Assembly (NCBI RefSeq): GCF_004664715.2
Contig: NC_051063.1
Location: 71,286,518-71,350,517, forward strand
Source of the DNA: Peromyscus leucopus
Lineage: Eukaryota > Chordata > Mammalia > Rodentia > Cricetidae
Reading direction: 5' to 3'
DNA: 64,000 bases
Part shown: positions 22,301 through 34,402 of the stretch, in pieces
Numbering within the stretch: position 1 is the first letter of the stretch
How the letters are laid out: every line of letters begins with the position of its first letter
Program-made: the position numbers and the translations under genes
Notes under the pieces: model-generated
Told to the model about the DNA's origin: nothing
What the model saw: the letters and a program-made list of their open reading frames with translations, nothing else
The model's database searches: none

Positions 22301-25300
22301 AGGAGCGTCTCTTTTAGGTACCTCGTCCACAGAACAGTGGTCATCCAGCCTGCATGACTCTACTGAGTTCTCACAGTAGACGTCCTCCAGAGAGCACCTG
22401 GCTCAAGGGATGTGTTTGAAGGATGTGTCGGAACTTTCAGCAGCCACACACACACCCTGCGTATTCTCCTTCCGACTCTCACTGTTACCAGTTGCCTTCG
22501 TGGGTGGGAAACTGAGACATGCTGAGATTTAAGTGCTTGCCCTAAAGTCATCAAGCCACTGAGTAGAGTCAAAAGACGTACCCAAGTCATGCGGTAAAGT
22601 CTCGATTCTTTCCATTCTATTTCCTACCCGGAGAAAGCTGGTCTTTGACCCACCCAGAGCCTGGCCTTAGAATTTCAAGGAGGGAGATCACACTTTCCTA
22701 AAAGAAACTTGCATGGGCTGGTCCAGACTGATTCCACCTTGAACTCCCCACAACTGAGTCTAAGCAGGTTTTGGTGCCAGGCAACAGGGAGTAACAGACA
22801 GGGAGAAAAAAAAAACCTGTTTGGTTCATTGAAGATGCTCTCTGGATCCAGGCTTGGAGGCTTTCCCTGCATCAGGGGCCCTTTCTCTGTAGCTGGGAGG
22901 TCTTCCCCAGGGACTGGGTATCTATGAAGCAAGGGTCTACTTCCCCACAATGCCTCTCTAGGTCCCCTAAGTCCAGGAGGTGGGCACCCTCATCACCCAC
23001 TACCAGGGATGCCCAGTCCACACAAGGTCCAAACCCCACAAGATCTGTTCTTAGACTGGCCTTTTTATTCCTCTCCCTGGAGACAAGCTTCAAAGCCTTG
23101 AGAAGCTATCTCCCCTGCATAACTCACGTGGATTCCAAGCCGAGGGCGCCTTAATATACTCTCAGTCATCTCTGGTGGACATCTTGACACATCCTGACAT
23201 CCTAGAGGGATCCTGCTTCCTCTCAGGACAAATGACAGACAACTTGACACTGAAGACCCCATGTGAGCTCCTATACAGCCACGGCACCCTTGTGTTCACA
23301 GATGTTTCCATTCGCAGGTACTAGACAAGGGACAGGGAGGGGACATCAGACATGTGTTCCCATTGGGAGCCCTCCTGCTTGTAGATGTGAGCACAGCTAT
23401 GTTTTGAGATCACATCAGCCTCAACCCTGGTGTGTGACTCCCACTGACCTTGGGAAGGAGAGAGCCTGCCGCCTCGGGATATCTCCTTGGACACTGTCCA
23501 ACCCGCAGTCCACCCCTGCCTGTCAAGCCGCCATGAAGAAAGTGGCTCAGTCCATGCTGACAAGACAGCTTCAAACTTGACTCACTCTAATTGATTTGCT
23601 TATTTGTTTCTATTTTTAAAAACTGATACACAAGCCTTCTGGCTCTGCCATGCATATAGGCATGCCCACAAGGAACCATGGTTTCTCAGAACACAGTTGG
23701 CAGCATCTTCATAGAGGTTGCTACTAGAATAGAATGGTAGTATAAAACATCATTAAATACAAATTTCAGGCAAACAACAAATAATAGTCTTAGTATGTCC
23801 CATGCTGTGTATGGACCATACTTAACACTGTAAAATTCCATTCGTGTTGTTGTTATTGCTGTTGTTTTCCTGGAATTTAAAATTAGTGAGGAATCCTGCC
23901 CTTGTATCCCGAACCTGGCAACCCTACCAAAGGCTGCTTATTTTAGGCACAAAGATGGTGGAGCAGAGGGATGCTGCACATTAAGGCATGCCCCCGACCC
24001 CGCAGGGGCCCTCTGAGAACTGCCTGCCTCTCACTCATCCACTGCACATCCTTCCTGGGAACAACTGAGTCGCCGGTATCACTGATGAGTAGCCTGTTGC
24101 TAAGCGCCCATCCACAGATGTCTTTCTCTCCCCTTCTCTCATCCCCATCTCCGCCATGACTTCCTCGTTCTCTCTTCCTGTTTCCCATCCAGGTCACTCT
24201 GCTCTCCCCACCTCAGATGATCCTACACTGTTACATCCTAATTGGGGTCTTCCAACCTCCAATCCACTGCTGCCCTGAACAGCGACCTGCCCTGGCGCCC
24301 TGCTACCCAAGGGCACAAGGCTTGTTCCTTAGCTCATGTCCGATCTGCCTCCTACCCTGCTTCCCTTCCGAGTCTTCTTCCCAGTTCTCGCCCCTCAACA
24401 GCTTCAGGACCTGTGCCCTCTTTACACTCTGGAACGCCCACCCTCCTCCTCTGCACAGATAGTGCTTCACACATCCATCCTTCTCTGTACTTATTTCCCT
24501 CAGCAAAGTGTCCCTTCTGTGTATTTATTGGCTGGTTCACTATCTGCCTCTGTACCTTACCCCCACTATTGTATAACAGCAGGACAAGTGGGGACCTTGT
24601 AGCTCAAGGCCTGTGGCAAGTAGGGAGCTGTAAGACCTATGCTCCAGAAATGCTGTTGAATGAACACAAGTCTTCTAGGAAGCCATTGCAGATTTCCCCC
24701 ACAGCTGTTATGAGCCACGTTCAGAACCTACACAGCGCAGCTAGTGTCTCACTGTACTGGTCACTTCTGGGGAATCATAGATTGTATCTTATTGCTCCCA
24801 CTAGACTGCAAGTTTCTGCAGGACCTCATTTAGAGCCTTCTGTGTAAATCAAATGAACTCTGCATTTTTGCAGTGCTGGGGAGCAAACCTCAGGCCTCAG
24901 ATAGGCCAGGATCTACTTCCTGAAGTCCGTGTTTTGAACGAAGGCATCTGTGAACCCATGAACAGGTGCAGACCATTTGGCTGTGTCCCTGGGCTGACAG
25001 GAAACTGTAAGAACATCAAGGTGCAGCACTTTCAGCATGAGCTTTAGAATAAGCCCCCAGCTCTCCCTCCAGGCTGGGCCCCAGCCCCAGCTTCATTCCC
25101 TAGTGTTGCTATAGCTTCCCTGGATCTCAGCTGTAAACAGCAGCCCTGCTGCTAGGAACAGGCAACACCAACTCTGGCATGACCCATCCAGAGCAGTAAA
25201 AGGGGCAATGTCATCCAGTTCATGAATAGATTCCGGGTGTCCCACATGGGGCTCAGTGGAGCATAAGGGTGATGGGGGTAATGAACAAGTTGGGCAGCAT

Positions 25301-26050
25301 TTCTCATGGGTAGTTACTAGAAGGACAATCAGGTTTTTTCTAGTCCTGTCCTGGAGCATCAAAGAGACACATGCCCACTCCATAGGCCACCGGTAGCTCC
25401 ACTGTCCCAACAACATGACCACCACCTCCCCTCAGTCAGTGAACTTGGCCACTGGGGACTGAAGAGGAAAATCTCCAAGAGATGCACTGTTTTCTCTCCA
25501 ATACATGTTCATCCTACAAGTGTTTTGTTGTGTGATATTTTGTTTTTATTCTGACAAATACAAACTTGCTTGGAGTTAGAGGGCTGAGCTAGCCACTAGT
25601 TAACCATAGAGGTCTGGAGGGCTGTACAGAGAGGAGACAGGAAGTGATAAGGCAGAGCAGAGAGAGGATCTAGACTTTTTTGGTTGGAGGAACCGGAGAG
25701 GTAGGAACCAACTGTGACTTCTCCTCTGCTTCTCTGACCTTTCACTTCAATATTTCCTGCATGATGACCCACCAGGGATGGAATGCCTCTGTGTCCATTT
25801 ATGTTACAGGAAGTCAAGGTCTGTAGATATGATGTAGTGTGCCCAAGGCCACAAAGTGAGTGTGTCCAGGTCTGCCCAAATCCTGCATGTTTAATCACTG
25901 ACTCTTGTGCCCCTATGAGCACTTTAAATATTTATTTTTACAGTGTTGGGGATCAACCCAGAGTATTGTATATTTTAGGCAAGTTCTCTTGCACAGAGCT
26001 AAATTCACTGCCTTATATCATTAGCTTCTTATTGTGTTTGCTTCAAGAAA
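22301..26050. other. Long single-copy-like stretch
   Basis: About 3.7 kb almost free of recognisable repeats. Two weak antisense ID/B4-like fragments occur at about 24870-24960 ('tgcagtgctggggagcaaac') and 25935-26040 ('cagtgttggggatcaaccc'). Open frames such as 24242-24847 are overlapped by other frames and by the opposite strand, and show no known domain. No CpG island is evident. Confidence 0.5.
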
Positions 26051-26053
26051 AGC

Positions 26054-26205
26054 ATGTGTCTGCCAGGAGTGGTGGCGTATACTTTTAATCCCAGCACTCA
26101 GAAGGCAAAAGCAGGTGGATCTCTGAGAGTTCAAGGCCAGCCTAGTCTACATTTCAAGTTTCAGGCGAGCCAGGACTATGTAATGAGACTTTATCTCAAA
26201 GAAAT
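26054..26205 (+). mobile_element. B1 SINE
   Basis: 'ggagtggtggcgtatacttt', 'taatcccagcactcagaagg', 'caaggccagcctagtctaca' and an A-rich end. Confidence 0.95.
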
Positions 26206-26221
26206 AAAAATGTATGTGCCT

Positions 26222-26368
26222 GCTGGGTAGTGGTAGGCCATGCCTTTAACCCCAGCACATAGAAGGCAGAGGCAGGAAAATCTCTGAGTTCAAGGCCAGC
26301 CTGATCTACAGAGTGAGTTCCAGAACTGCAAAGACTACATAGAGAAATCTATCTTGGAAACAAACAAA
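26222..26368 (+). mobile_element. B1 SINE (second of a tandem pair)
   Basis: 'gctgggtagtggtaggccat', 'aaccccagcacatagaaggc' and 'gagttccagaactgcaaaga', ending in an A-rich tail that leads into (GATA)n. Confidence 0.95.
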
Positions 26369-26382
26369 CAAAATATATGTGT

Positions 26383-26383
<1 letters not shown>

Positions 26384-26416
<33 letters not shown>
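26384..26416. repeat. (GATA)n microsatellite
   Basis: About eight perfect units following the preceding B1 tail. Confidence 0.9.
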
Positions 26417-26417
<1 letters not shown>

Positions 26418-26420
26418 CTC

Positions 26421-26985
26421 TTTGTGATGGTTGGTGTTGTCAACTTGACAGAATCTAGATTCACCTAGGAGATGGGCCTCTGGGCATGTTTGAGGTTGAT
26501 TATCTTAATTACATTAATTAATGTGGGAAGACTTGTCTTAATTGTGGGCATAACCGGTCCCTGGGCAGGGGATCCTGGACTGTATAAAATGGAGAAAGTG
26601 AGCTGAGGACTACCATGTATCCATTGCTCTCTGCTTCTTTTTCAATTTTTTTTTTAATTTTATTTATGTACATTGGTGTTTTGCCTACATGTCCGTCTAT
26701 GTGAACATGTCAGATCTTGGAGTTACAGACAGTTGTGAGCTGCCATGTGGATGCTGGAATTTGAACCCGGGTCCTCTGGAAGAGCAGCTAGCTAAGCCAT
26801 CTCTCCATCCTCAGCTCTCTGCTTCTTGACTGTGGATGCAGCGTCCGCCTGCTTCAAGCTCCTTTGGCCCGACAAACTATACCCTGAACTGTGAGCAAGA
26901 ATCAGCGCCCCCCCCCCTTTAAACTTTGCTTTTGCCGAGGTAACAGAATTTTATCACAGTAACAGAAAAGCAAGTAAGACATCTC
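26421..26985 (+). mobile_element. Interspersed 'gtcaacttgac' repeat split by antisense B2
   Basis: The left part has 'tgtgatggttggtgttgtca', 'tctgggcatgtttgagg' and 'tgtataaaatggagaaagtg'. The right part has 'gactgtggatgcagcgtcc', a C9 run, and 'tttatcacagtaacagaaaa'. The two halves are continuous once the B2 is removed. Confidence 0.75.
26640..26813 (-). mobile_element. B2-family SINE with 14-bp target duplication
   Basis: Reverse-strand B2: 'agctgccatgtggatgctgg', 'gggtcctctggaagagcagc' and 'aagccatctctccatcc', with the A-tail read as T/A-rich sequence at the left. The host word GCTCTCTGCTTCTT occurs at 26626-26639 and 26814-26827, an exact target-site duplication. Confidence 0.92.
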
Positions 26986-27300
26986 CAAGTGTGTGGCTTT
27001 AAGGAGTGGGTGGGTGAGCCTTTGATTTCGGTCACGTGTTCATCCGGCAGCTCCTGAATGCCCATCAGTTACATACCAGTTCCTAAGAGTCACCTTCCAG
27101 GCTGCCTCCAACAATGTGCTAGACTGGTCACCCCCTCATGAAGTTCACAGACGGGTGGGGAGCCGTCATGAAGAACAAGCAATCTGAAGTGGTAGTGCCC
27201 AAGGCTATCCCTTAAGCCACCAGTGAAGTTCCTGGACTTTTCTACCTACCCGTGAGCAAGGTTGAGATAGAAACAAGTGAGCTGAGGTGTCATGAGAACC
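26986..27300. other. Single-copy-like stretch, nothing recognised
   Basis: No repeat or gene signature is seen between the split repeat and the (CA)n tract. Confidence 0.5.
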
Positions 27301-27314
27301 CTCACTCACACACA

Positions 27315-27362
<48 letters not shown>
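27301..27362. repeat. (CA)n microsatellite
   Basis: CA dinucleotides, imperfect at the left and perfect from about 27316, followed by a GC-rich 'ggggcgggggcggggact' word. Confidence 0.95.
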
Positions 27363-27364
<2 letters not shown>

Positions 27365-27519
27365 GGCGGGGGCGGGGACTGCTGGCTGGTGCAGTGGGTA
27401 ACATTGTTTTTATGCCTCTGTTTGGTTTCTGCATGTCACAGGCCACATTTTCTCTATTGTCTCTCGGTTCACCTCCCGTCCTTCCTACGTCTCCCTGATG
27501 TGACAGCTCACATGAGGAA

Positions 27520-28140
27520 GCCCTAGGAGAGTCGAACAGGATGAGACTTATCATTAGAAGAGCATTGGTACCACTGAAGACAGGGCTCATTAAAACAAAT
27601 AATAAAGATCCAGATGATCGCGGGGAGAGGAGGTTGTCTGGGTGCCACTGCACAAAATACTTCGTTAGCACTCCTAATTAATACTAACAACTGTCACGAA
27701 ATAAAAATATCACACCCCTTAAGATCCGCCTGCCTCTCGGGCGCTGTTCTCATTGAAAAGCCCCCTGTCTGTTTCACCATGATCCCTTTCTGAAATAATT
27801 GGTGTGGTTTGATTGATAATGTGGATTCCTCTTTAAAAGAAAACACACTATTTTTCATAATCAGAGCCGGCATGCATAATGAGGAGGCTGGTGGCGCCTT
27901 CAGCATCAGGTCTGTCAGAGCGCACGGTTATTTCCATATTGATGCAAACTAAGATATTACACTCCCTCATTACGTTGACACGGTGCATCTTTCAACAGTC
28001 AGCTCCATGCCGTACATCCCTTGCCAACAAAATTACCTTCATTTTCTCCTTTGGCTCGGCGGAGCTAGCAGTTAAAATGTGCCCTAACAAGCTAATCAAC
28101 TAATTTTTAGAATATGTTGGAACCGTTTAATATTCTAAGA
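27520..28140. promoter_or_regulatory. Candidate conserved developmental enhancer
   Basis: A 600-base repeat-free island dense in homeodomain-type words: PBX/HOX-like TGATTGAT at 27810-27817, POU-like 'catgcataatgagg' at 27871-27884, and 'aaataattgg' near 27793. It has no stable open frame with exon signals. Conservation is inferred from texture and cannot be confirmed here. Confidence 0.45.
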
Positions 28141-28757
28141 GAAAACAAGAAAAAGTTGCTAATGGGTCTGCAGGCGTAAACAGAAATAAATAGACAACTG
28201 GTTCAGTGAGCATTTGAATACGTAAGTTTGAGCCAGTCATGGGGAAATTCATTTTGCAAGTCAAAAAAGCAGTATCTATTTGTATCCATAAGCCAAACAA
28301 CCTCATTTACTCGTACATACTTGAGGAGATAACCTTGGTGTAAAGGCAGCAAGGAGAAAAGGATCTTTCCAAGAGCTGGGTGCTCACTGGGAGGAGCTGA
28401 GCTCTGCAGGCTGGGTCTGGCCTCTAAGTTCTGCCTGAAACAATCCTGGGCTGTAGCCAGGGGTGTCCCAAGAGGGATCCCAATGCCTCCCCTAGAGAAG
28501 ATAAATGATGTCTCCTATAGGAGAGTTACCAGTGAAGAAGTCTGGGACTAGCTGTTGGGGCCCCACCTGGGGCAGCCTTAGATGGGCTGAGAGGATTACC
28601 TAGGTCTATACACAGGGTTTGAATCCAGAGCCATTAACATCTCACCTGCTTGTTGGCCCCATTGTGGCACATCCTCAGCACTCAGGGAGAGGCTACCCTT
28701 CTAGGGCTGGAGAGCAGGTGAAGTGTAATGAGTAAGAAAGGCTGGATCCAACAGCTG
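28141..28757. other. Single-copy-like stretch, nothing recognised
   Basis: No SINE or LTR landmarks. The left 150 bases remain AT-rich and may belong to the preceding island. Confidence 0.5.
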
Positions 28758-29178
28758 TATTAGTCAGGGTTCTCGAGAGGAACAGAACTGATAGTATAGA
28801 ATAGATACAGGGGCCAGATTTATTAAAGTAGCTGAAAGGCTGTGGTCCAGCTCGTCCAAGAATCCAGTAGTTGTTTAGTTCACAAGACAGGTTATCTCAG
28901 CTGGTCTTCAGTATACATCAGAATCCCAAAGAAGTAGGCTCCGATGCCAGTGAAGGAAGGGACTTGCCAGTGAGAGGGAGCATAAGCATTTGCATAGACT
29001 GCCACCAGAAGGTGTGGCCCAGATTTAAAGTGGATCTCCCCAACTCTATAAAGATCCAGATTTAAGGTGAGTCTTCCCACTTCAAATGATTTTTAAGAAA
29101 GCTCCCTCACAGGTGTACCCAGATGCTTAGAGTTAATTCCAGGTGTAGTCAAATTGACAACCAAGAATAGCCATCACA
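28758..29178 (-). mobile_element. Near-complete 'gtcaacttgac' family repeat, antisense
   Basis: It begins 'tgtattagtcagggttctcg' and ends 'gtcaaattgacaaccaagaa' then 'tagccatcaca'. Its reverse complement therefore runs from TGTGATGG to CTAATACA. This is the least interrupted copy in the window and defines both ends of the family. Confidence 0.75.
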
Positions 29179-30060
29179 GGGTTGTGTAATAACGTCCTCC
29201 TGGAGAGAGAAGGGCAGTTCATACTACTGAAATAATAGTTAGAAAACTCACAAGGCTCAGAAGGATCATGAAACCTACAAGATCCTTACGAACAGGAGAC
29301 AATTGCTGGGGAGAGGAGACTCGTCTGTGGAGCTGCCTGTGGGTTGGGCAGGAAGTTCTGTGGGTGCAGCTTTTGTGAGTTGTCACCATGTGAAGGTGGC
29401 TCTTTTGTCTGTCTTTGAGCTGTCTTTGAGTCACCCACACTTCCATAAGTGACCCCCTCCCTCTAACTCATACAGTTATTTAAGTAACTGCCCCAAGCTC
29501 ATTGGTTCACTAAAAATAGACTTGGAATCACATCTTTGGTCTGTCTTTAGTGCCTCAGGTAGGGTGAATAATGACATCTCTCTCCCACAAAGTCACTCAA
29601 CAGCAGGCAAAGCCTGCTTTTACACAGTCCTCCTCCAGTGGCACCCCAACAGTGTGCTCCCCAGGAAAACCCTGCTCTCCTCCAATCCTCAAACACATCC
29701 ATGAAATCCTACTGCCTACCTTTGCTCATACATGCTCTCCTCCCTCATCATCTGACCCCTTCCTAAATTCTTTCCAGGTCTTTATCAAAAAGGTCCCCCA
29801 AAGCCTCTCTGATTCCTACTTCACACTTGCCAAAGGCACAGTCTCCCCAGGCTCTGCAGCCTGTGGAGCATTTTCACTAAGATCACAATAGCAAGAGCGC
29901 GTGCTGAGCCTCAAGAGTGAAGTAGTCTTGTTTACCAGATGTTAGTGTCAAGCATGACGCCTGGCACACAGCAGATCCATTAGCACACAGCTAATGTTTG
30001 CTCGCTGGACAAATAAATGGATGAATGAATGCACAGATGAATGAATGAAGTGACAGTGTT
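29179..30060. other. Single-copy-like stretch with short (ATGA)n
   Basis: A degenerate ATGA repeat occurs at about 30013-30048. Otherwise nothing is recognised. Confidence 0.5.
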
Positions 30061-30061
30061 T

Positions 30062-30215
30062 TATCGAACGTGTTTTTGAGACAGAGTATCACTATGTAGC
30101 GCTGGCTTGGCTAGAACTCACGATGCAGATCAGGCTAACCTCAAACCCATAAAGATACATCTGTCTCTACTTTCCAAGTGCTGGGATTAAAGGCAGGCAT
30201 GACCATGCCTACCAT
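30062..30215 (-). mobile_element. B1 SINE
   Basis: Reverse-strand B1: 'tttttgagacagagtatcac', 'caggctaacctcaaaccca', 'aagtgctgggattaaaggca'. Confidence 0.92.
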
Positions 30216-30291
30216 TTGATTGACATTTTTACTATGGCTTCCCTCATATGCACGGGCTGGCAGTCTCTGTGTGGTTTTCTCTCACTGTGCT

Positions 30292-30423
30292 GTCTTTAGA
30301 AGGCACACACCTTTAATCCCAGTACTCAGGAGGCAAAGGCAGGTGGATCACTGTGATTTTAAGGCCAACCTGGTCTACAGAATGAATTCCAGGACAGCCA
30401 GGACTGAGAAACCCTATCTGGAA

Positions 30424-30428
<5 letters not shown>
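30292..30428 (+). mobile_element. B1 SINE
   Basis: 'acacctttaatcccagtact', 'aaggccaacctggtctacag', 'ttccaggacagccaggactg'. Its A-rich tail passes directly into (GA)n. Confidence 0.95.
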
Positions 30429-30488
<60 letters not shown>

Positions 30489-30536
30489 CAGAGAGAGACA
30501 GAGAGACAGAGAGACAGAGAGACAGAGAGACAGAGA
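30429..30536. repeat. (GA)n / (GACA)-type microsatellite
   Basis: Pure GA to about 30481, then mixed GAGACA units to 30536. Confidence 0.95.
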
Positions 30537-32044
30537 AGGCCGTGCACCATTTTAGGTGCATATTCTATTCAGAGAGCCTAATATACTCCCCTTTCCCACT
30601 GAGTCTTAAACACTACTGGAACCCAAGTCACACTGTGATGCATTGCCTGCCTAAGGGCAGCACTCCACTTGGCCAGTGACCCCCACCACGCCAGTCGGAA
30701 CAATAGGTCAGCCGGGGTCAGACACACCCAGCAGCAGTGCTCAGATTTCCCCTTTCCAAACTGGGAAACGGATATTCCTTGAAGCTGAACAAGTCTCACA
30801 AGCAATAGGCTGGAGCAGCCAGGACCTGGAAGAGTCTTAGTATATTTGCTTGCCTGTGCACCATGGCACACCTCTAAAATCTGCACACAGCTCCTGAATA
30901 TCTATTCCATGCCATGGAGGGAGGAGGAGCCCCAGAGGCAGGCGTGAGACTGATGTGTTCGGAGAGAGCTGGGTTGAAGCAAGATCTTGGGGAGATAGAA
31001 GATGAGTAATGGGGAGGAATCTAAGCTGCCTTTTGGATCAGAGGACTTTCAGGAGATCTGCATAATTTATTTCCTCTTGAAAGCCATCTTCCACATTTAT
31101 AAATACAGCCATGAATTTTCCTCTTCTGAAGAAAACCAATGGGCAGAACTTGCTAACCCCAAACTCACGGTCAAGGAGGACTAAGAACATCACTCATCAA
31201 AAGAACAATGACCTGAGCTAATCACAGCCACCATTGCTATGACCATGGACACTGCTAAAGCCATGCAGCGCATCGTTGCCAACAATCAGCTAGACAGAGA
31301 GGAAAAAGAAAGAGGTGGGAAGCCAGCTCGGAGTGGGAGCAGTGTAGGAGAAGGGAAAGAGGAAACTGAGTCTTCCTCAACAGTGGAAGCCTGTCTCCTC
31401 CCAGTCCTACGTGGTCACAGGGAGTTGCTGTGAAAGTTCCATGATGTGACTGAGAATGCAGAATGCCATCCCGTCCCTCACTTACTATGACACAGAAGCA
31501 TCAACTTATTTTTGCTTTTTCTGATACCTTAAAAACATTTTTAAAGTATTTTCAGAGCCAAGCATCAGTTTTCTGGAAAGGAAAACCTAAGAAGTTGTTA
31601 TAAATAGACTAAAATTGCATCAAGAGGTCAGCAAGCCACAGAAGCTGCGTTAGCTGGAGCCCAGCAAACAGACTTTCAAATGTTATGGAATGCACCTGCA
31701 ATGTTACAGACACAGAAAACATGTATGTCATCGTGGCCAGCTTGCTCCTTCCTTTGTGCACGCATGACCTCAGATATCCACGTGTGGGTGGTTGTCATGG
31801 AAACAATAGCTCACCCTCTGGACCTGGAAGACAAAATGGTCCCAGGCATCTGAGCCACCAGATGGGTGGATGAGAGCCAGGGGAGGCAGAAACGAGGCAG
31901 GGACAGCTCAGCTCATGGTGCTCACCAGGACACACCTTTCCTGGGCCAGCCTAAACCCTCAGGAGGTTCTCAGTCCCGAAAGAAGACGTAGACTTCCAGC
32001 TGGGTGCTGTGGGAATGATCCAATCACTCAAGGCAGTGGGGCTC
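30537..32044. other. Single-copy-like stretch, nothing recognised
   Basis: About 1.5 kb without recognisable repeats, RNA genes or exon-like structure. Confidence 0.5.
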
Positions 32045-33150
32045 AACTTCAGAATTTTGTTTGGCTGCAGTAGTGAATGAAAGAGGATGGAGGGGGAAGG
32101 GGAGGGGACAAGATCACCGAATAACCTCAATATAAAAACTGTACTGATTTTTGTGTAGCTGATGAGATTATTTGCAGAATTAAAACTTATTTGAGATTTC
32201 CTCTTACACCCATCAGAATGGCAAAGATCAAAAAGACAAGTGACAGCTCACGTGGGTGAGGATGTGGAGCAAGGGGAACACTCATCCTTTGCCGGTGGGA
32301 GTGCAAACTCACACAGCCACTATGGAAATCAGTGTGGCAGTTCCTCAGGAAGATGGGAATTGATCTACCTCAAGATGTAGCTATAACACTCTTGGGCATA
32401 TACCCAAAGAATGCTTCATCCTACCACAGAGACACCTGCTCAGTCATGTTCATTGCTGCTCTATTCGTAATAGTCAGAAATTGGAAACAACCTAGCTGTC
32501 TCTCAACAGAAGAATGAACAGAGAAAATGTGGTACCTATACACAATGGAGTATTATTTAGTCATTTTAAAAAATGAAATCGTGAAATTCTTAGGAAATGG
32601 ATGGAACTAGAAAAAAAATCATCCTAAGTGAGGTAACCCAGACCCAGAAAGACAAATATGGTATAGTAGCTGTTAAGTCAATGATAACCAAGCCACAGTC
32701 TGTAGAACCACAGATAGAGAGTAGGTGTAGGACTTTTCCTTCTTTTGTTTGCTTTGGCCAATTCCAATGTGTTACTTTTTGTTTTATATTTTTATTATAT
32801 TATATTATTATCCCTTAGGAGACTGTTTGTTATTTTTTATTTGTTTGTTTTTGGTTTTGTTTTTTTTTTTTAAGACAGAGCTTTCTCTGTATAGCCCTGG
32901 CTGTCCTGGCTGTCTACTTGCTCTGTAGACCAAGCTGACCTCGAACTCACAGAGATCTGCCTGCCTCTGCCTCCTGAGTGCTGAGATTAAAGTCATGGGC
33001 CACCAAGCCTGGCCAAATGTTTGTTTTCTAGTGAAAACAGAAAGGGGGTGGATCTAGATGTAAGGGGAGGGTGTGAGGAATTGGGAGGAGTAAAGGAAGG
33101 GGAAATCATAATCAGGATATCTTATGTAAGAAAAAAATCTATTTTTGATA
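32045..33150 (+). mobile_element. Rodent L1 3' end, with decayed ORF2 C-terminus, split by a B1
   Basis: A purine-rich piece (32068-32110) and 'atcagaatggcaaagatcaa' introduce an L1 3' region. The stretch 32330-32690 encodes a broken ORF2 C-terminal segment, with the LLGIYPKN word followed by a DTC...MFIAALF segment and later an MEYY segment. Frame shifts and the missing upstream reverse transcriptase make it dead. The L1 3' UTR resumes at about 33013-33150 ('gaattgggaggagtaaagga') after a nested B1. Confidence 0.85.
32862..33012 (-). mobile_element. B1 SINE nested in L1
   Basis: Reverse-strand B1: T-run, 'aagacagagctttctctgta', 'agctgacctcgaactcacag', 'ctcctgagtgctgagattaa'. It separates two parts of one L1 3' UTR, so it is younger than the L1. 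Confidence 0.92.
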
Positions 33151-33189
33151 AAAGGAACAAAAGATTTCTTGCAGAGTTTTAAAATACTT

Positions 33190-33398
33190 GTGTAAATTAT
33201 TTTATCTTATTTTATGTACATGGGTGTTTTGCCTGCATATTTGTATGTACCTTGTGTACATAGAAGCCAGAAGAGGGTATCAGATATCCTGGAACTGTAG
33301 TTACAGTTATCAGCTGCCATGTGAGTGCTGGGAATTGAACCAGGGTCTTCTGGAAGAGCAGCCAGTTCTCTTAACTGCTGAGCCATCTCCCCAGCCCC
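33190..33398 (-). mobile_element. B2-family SINE
   Basis: Reverse-strand B2: 'gtacatgggtgttttgcctg', 'cagctgccatgtgagtgctg', 'cagggtcttctggaagagca', 'gctgagccatctccccagcc'. Full length. Confidence 0.95.
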
Positions 33399-33424
33399 TT
33401 ATACTTTTAAAGGCACAGCATATA

Positions 33425-33557
33425 AGTGGGTGTGGCAGCACACATTTACAATCCTAGATCCCAGGAGACTAAATCAAGAGAATCTCTAGTTCAAGGCCAA
33501 CCTGAACTTCACAGTGAGTTCCAAGCTAGCCTGGGCTACATAGTGAGACTCTGTCTC
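33425..33557 (+). mobile_element. B1/B4-type SINE
   Basis: 'gggtgtggcagcacacattt', 'caaggccaacctgaacttca', 'ctagcctgggctacatagtg', 'agactctgtctc', with a tail continuing as the purine tract. Confidence 0.85.
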
Positions 33558-33669
33558 AGAAAGAAAGAAAGAGAAAGAAAAGAAGGAAGGAAGGGAGGGA
33601 GGGAGGGAGGGAGGGAGGGAGAAAGGAAGGAAGGAAGGAAGAAAGGAAGGAAGGAGGGAGGGAGGGAGG

Positions 33670-33761
<92 letters not shown>

Positions 33762-33780
33762 AGGAAAGAAAGAAAGAAAA
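33558..33780. repeat. 223-base uninterrupted polypurine microsatellite
   Basis: GAAA, GGAA and GGGA units follow one another with no pyrimidine from 33558 to 33780. It arose in the tail of the upstream SINE. Such mirror-type purine tracts can form triplex (H-DNA) structures and slip in replication; that is general knowledge. Confidence 0.97.
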
Positions 33781-34214
33781 CATTAAAAGTGCAGGTAGTA
33801 GCCCTCTGAAGGGCTAGTGTGTGTAGCAGGTGTGCTTCTGGGGTCTCTTATCATGGTTCAAGTCTTGGTGTATGCTGGATAGCATGACAAAATCTTAATT
33901 GGCATTAATAACAAATTCTTATGATGCATGCTTCATGTAATTTTCTTAAATTTTGTAAAGCTCTGGTGTTGGTGAGCCAAGAACTATTATAGAATAACAA
34001 CATGGTTATAGGGAAAGAATCCCCAGGCTTCATTATCACCCAGTTCCTGACTGTGCAACCACCAGCCACCCAGCCTGTCCTTGGTAATAAAGCAGAGATG
34101 TGCTCAAATTGCCCCCACTCTCAGCATCAAAGCCACATATGTGCCGCTGTATAGCTGTCTCTCCAGATAGCTGAAAGATCTTTAATTATTTGGCATTTTG
34201 TTGTTGCTATTATT
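33781..34214. other. Single-copy-like stretch, nothing recognised
   Basis: No repeat landmark is seen. Confidence 0.5.
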
Positions 34215-34402
34215 TGAGATTTTGTTTTTGTTTTATCTTGTTTTTGGTTTGGTTGATTTTCAGATGATCGCTCACTGTGTAGCCCTGACTGGCCTTAAAC
34301 TTGCTATGTAGACCAGGCTGGCCTCCAACTCACAGAGATTCACATGTCTCCGCCTCTTGCGTGCTGAGATTAAAGGTGTGCACCACCACATTGGGCCTAA
34401 AA
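34215..34402 (-). mobile_element. B1 SINE
   Basis: T-rich tail, then 'cactgtgtagccctgactgg', 'accaggctggcctccaactc', 'cgtgctgagattaaaggtgt', read on the reverse strand. Confidence 0.92.

Noticed and set aside
24242..24847. 201-codon plus-strand open frame
   Set aside because: Overlapped by other frames on both strands, low-complexity in composition and without known motifs.
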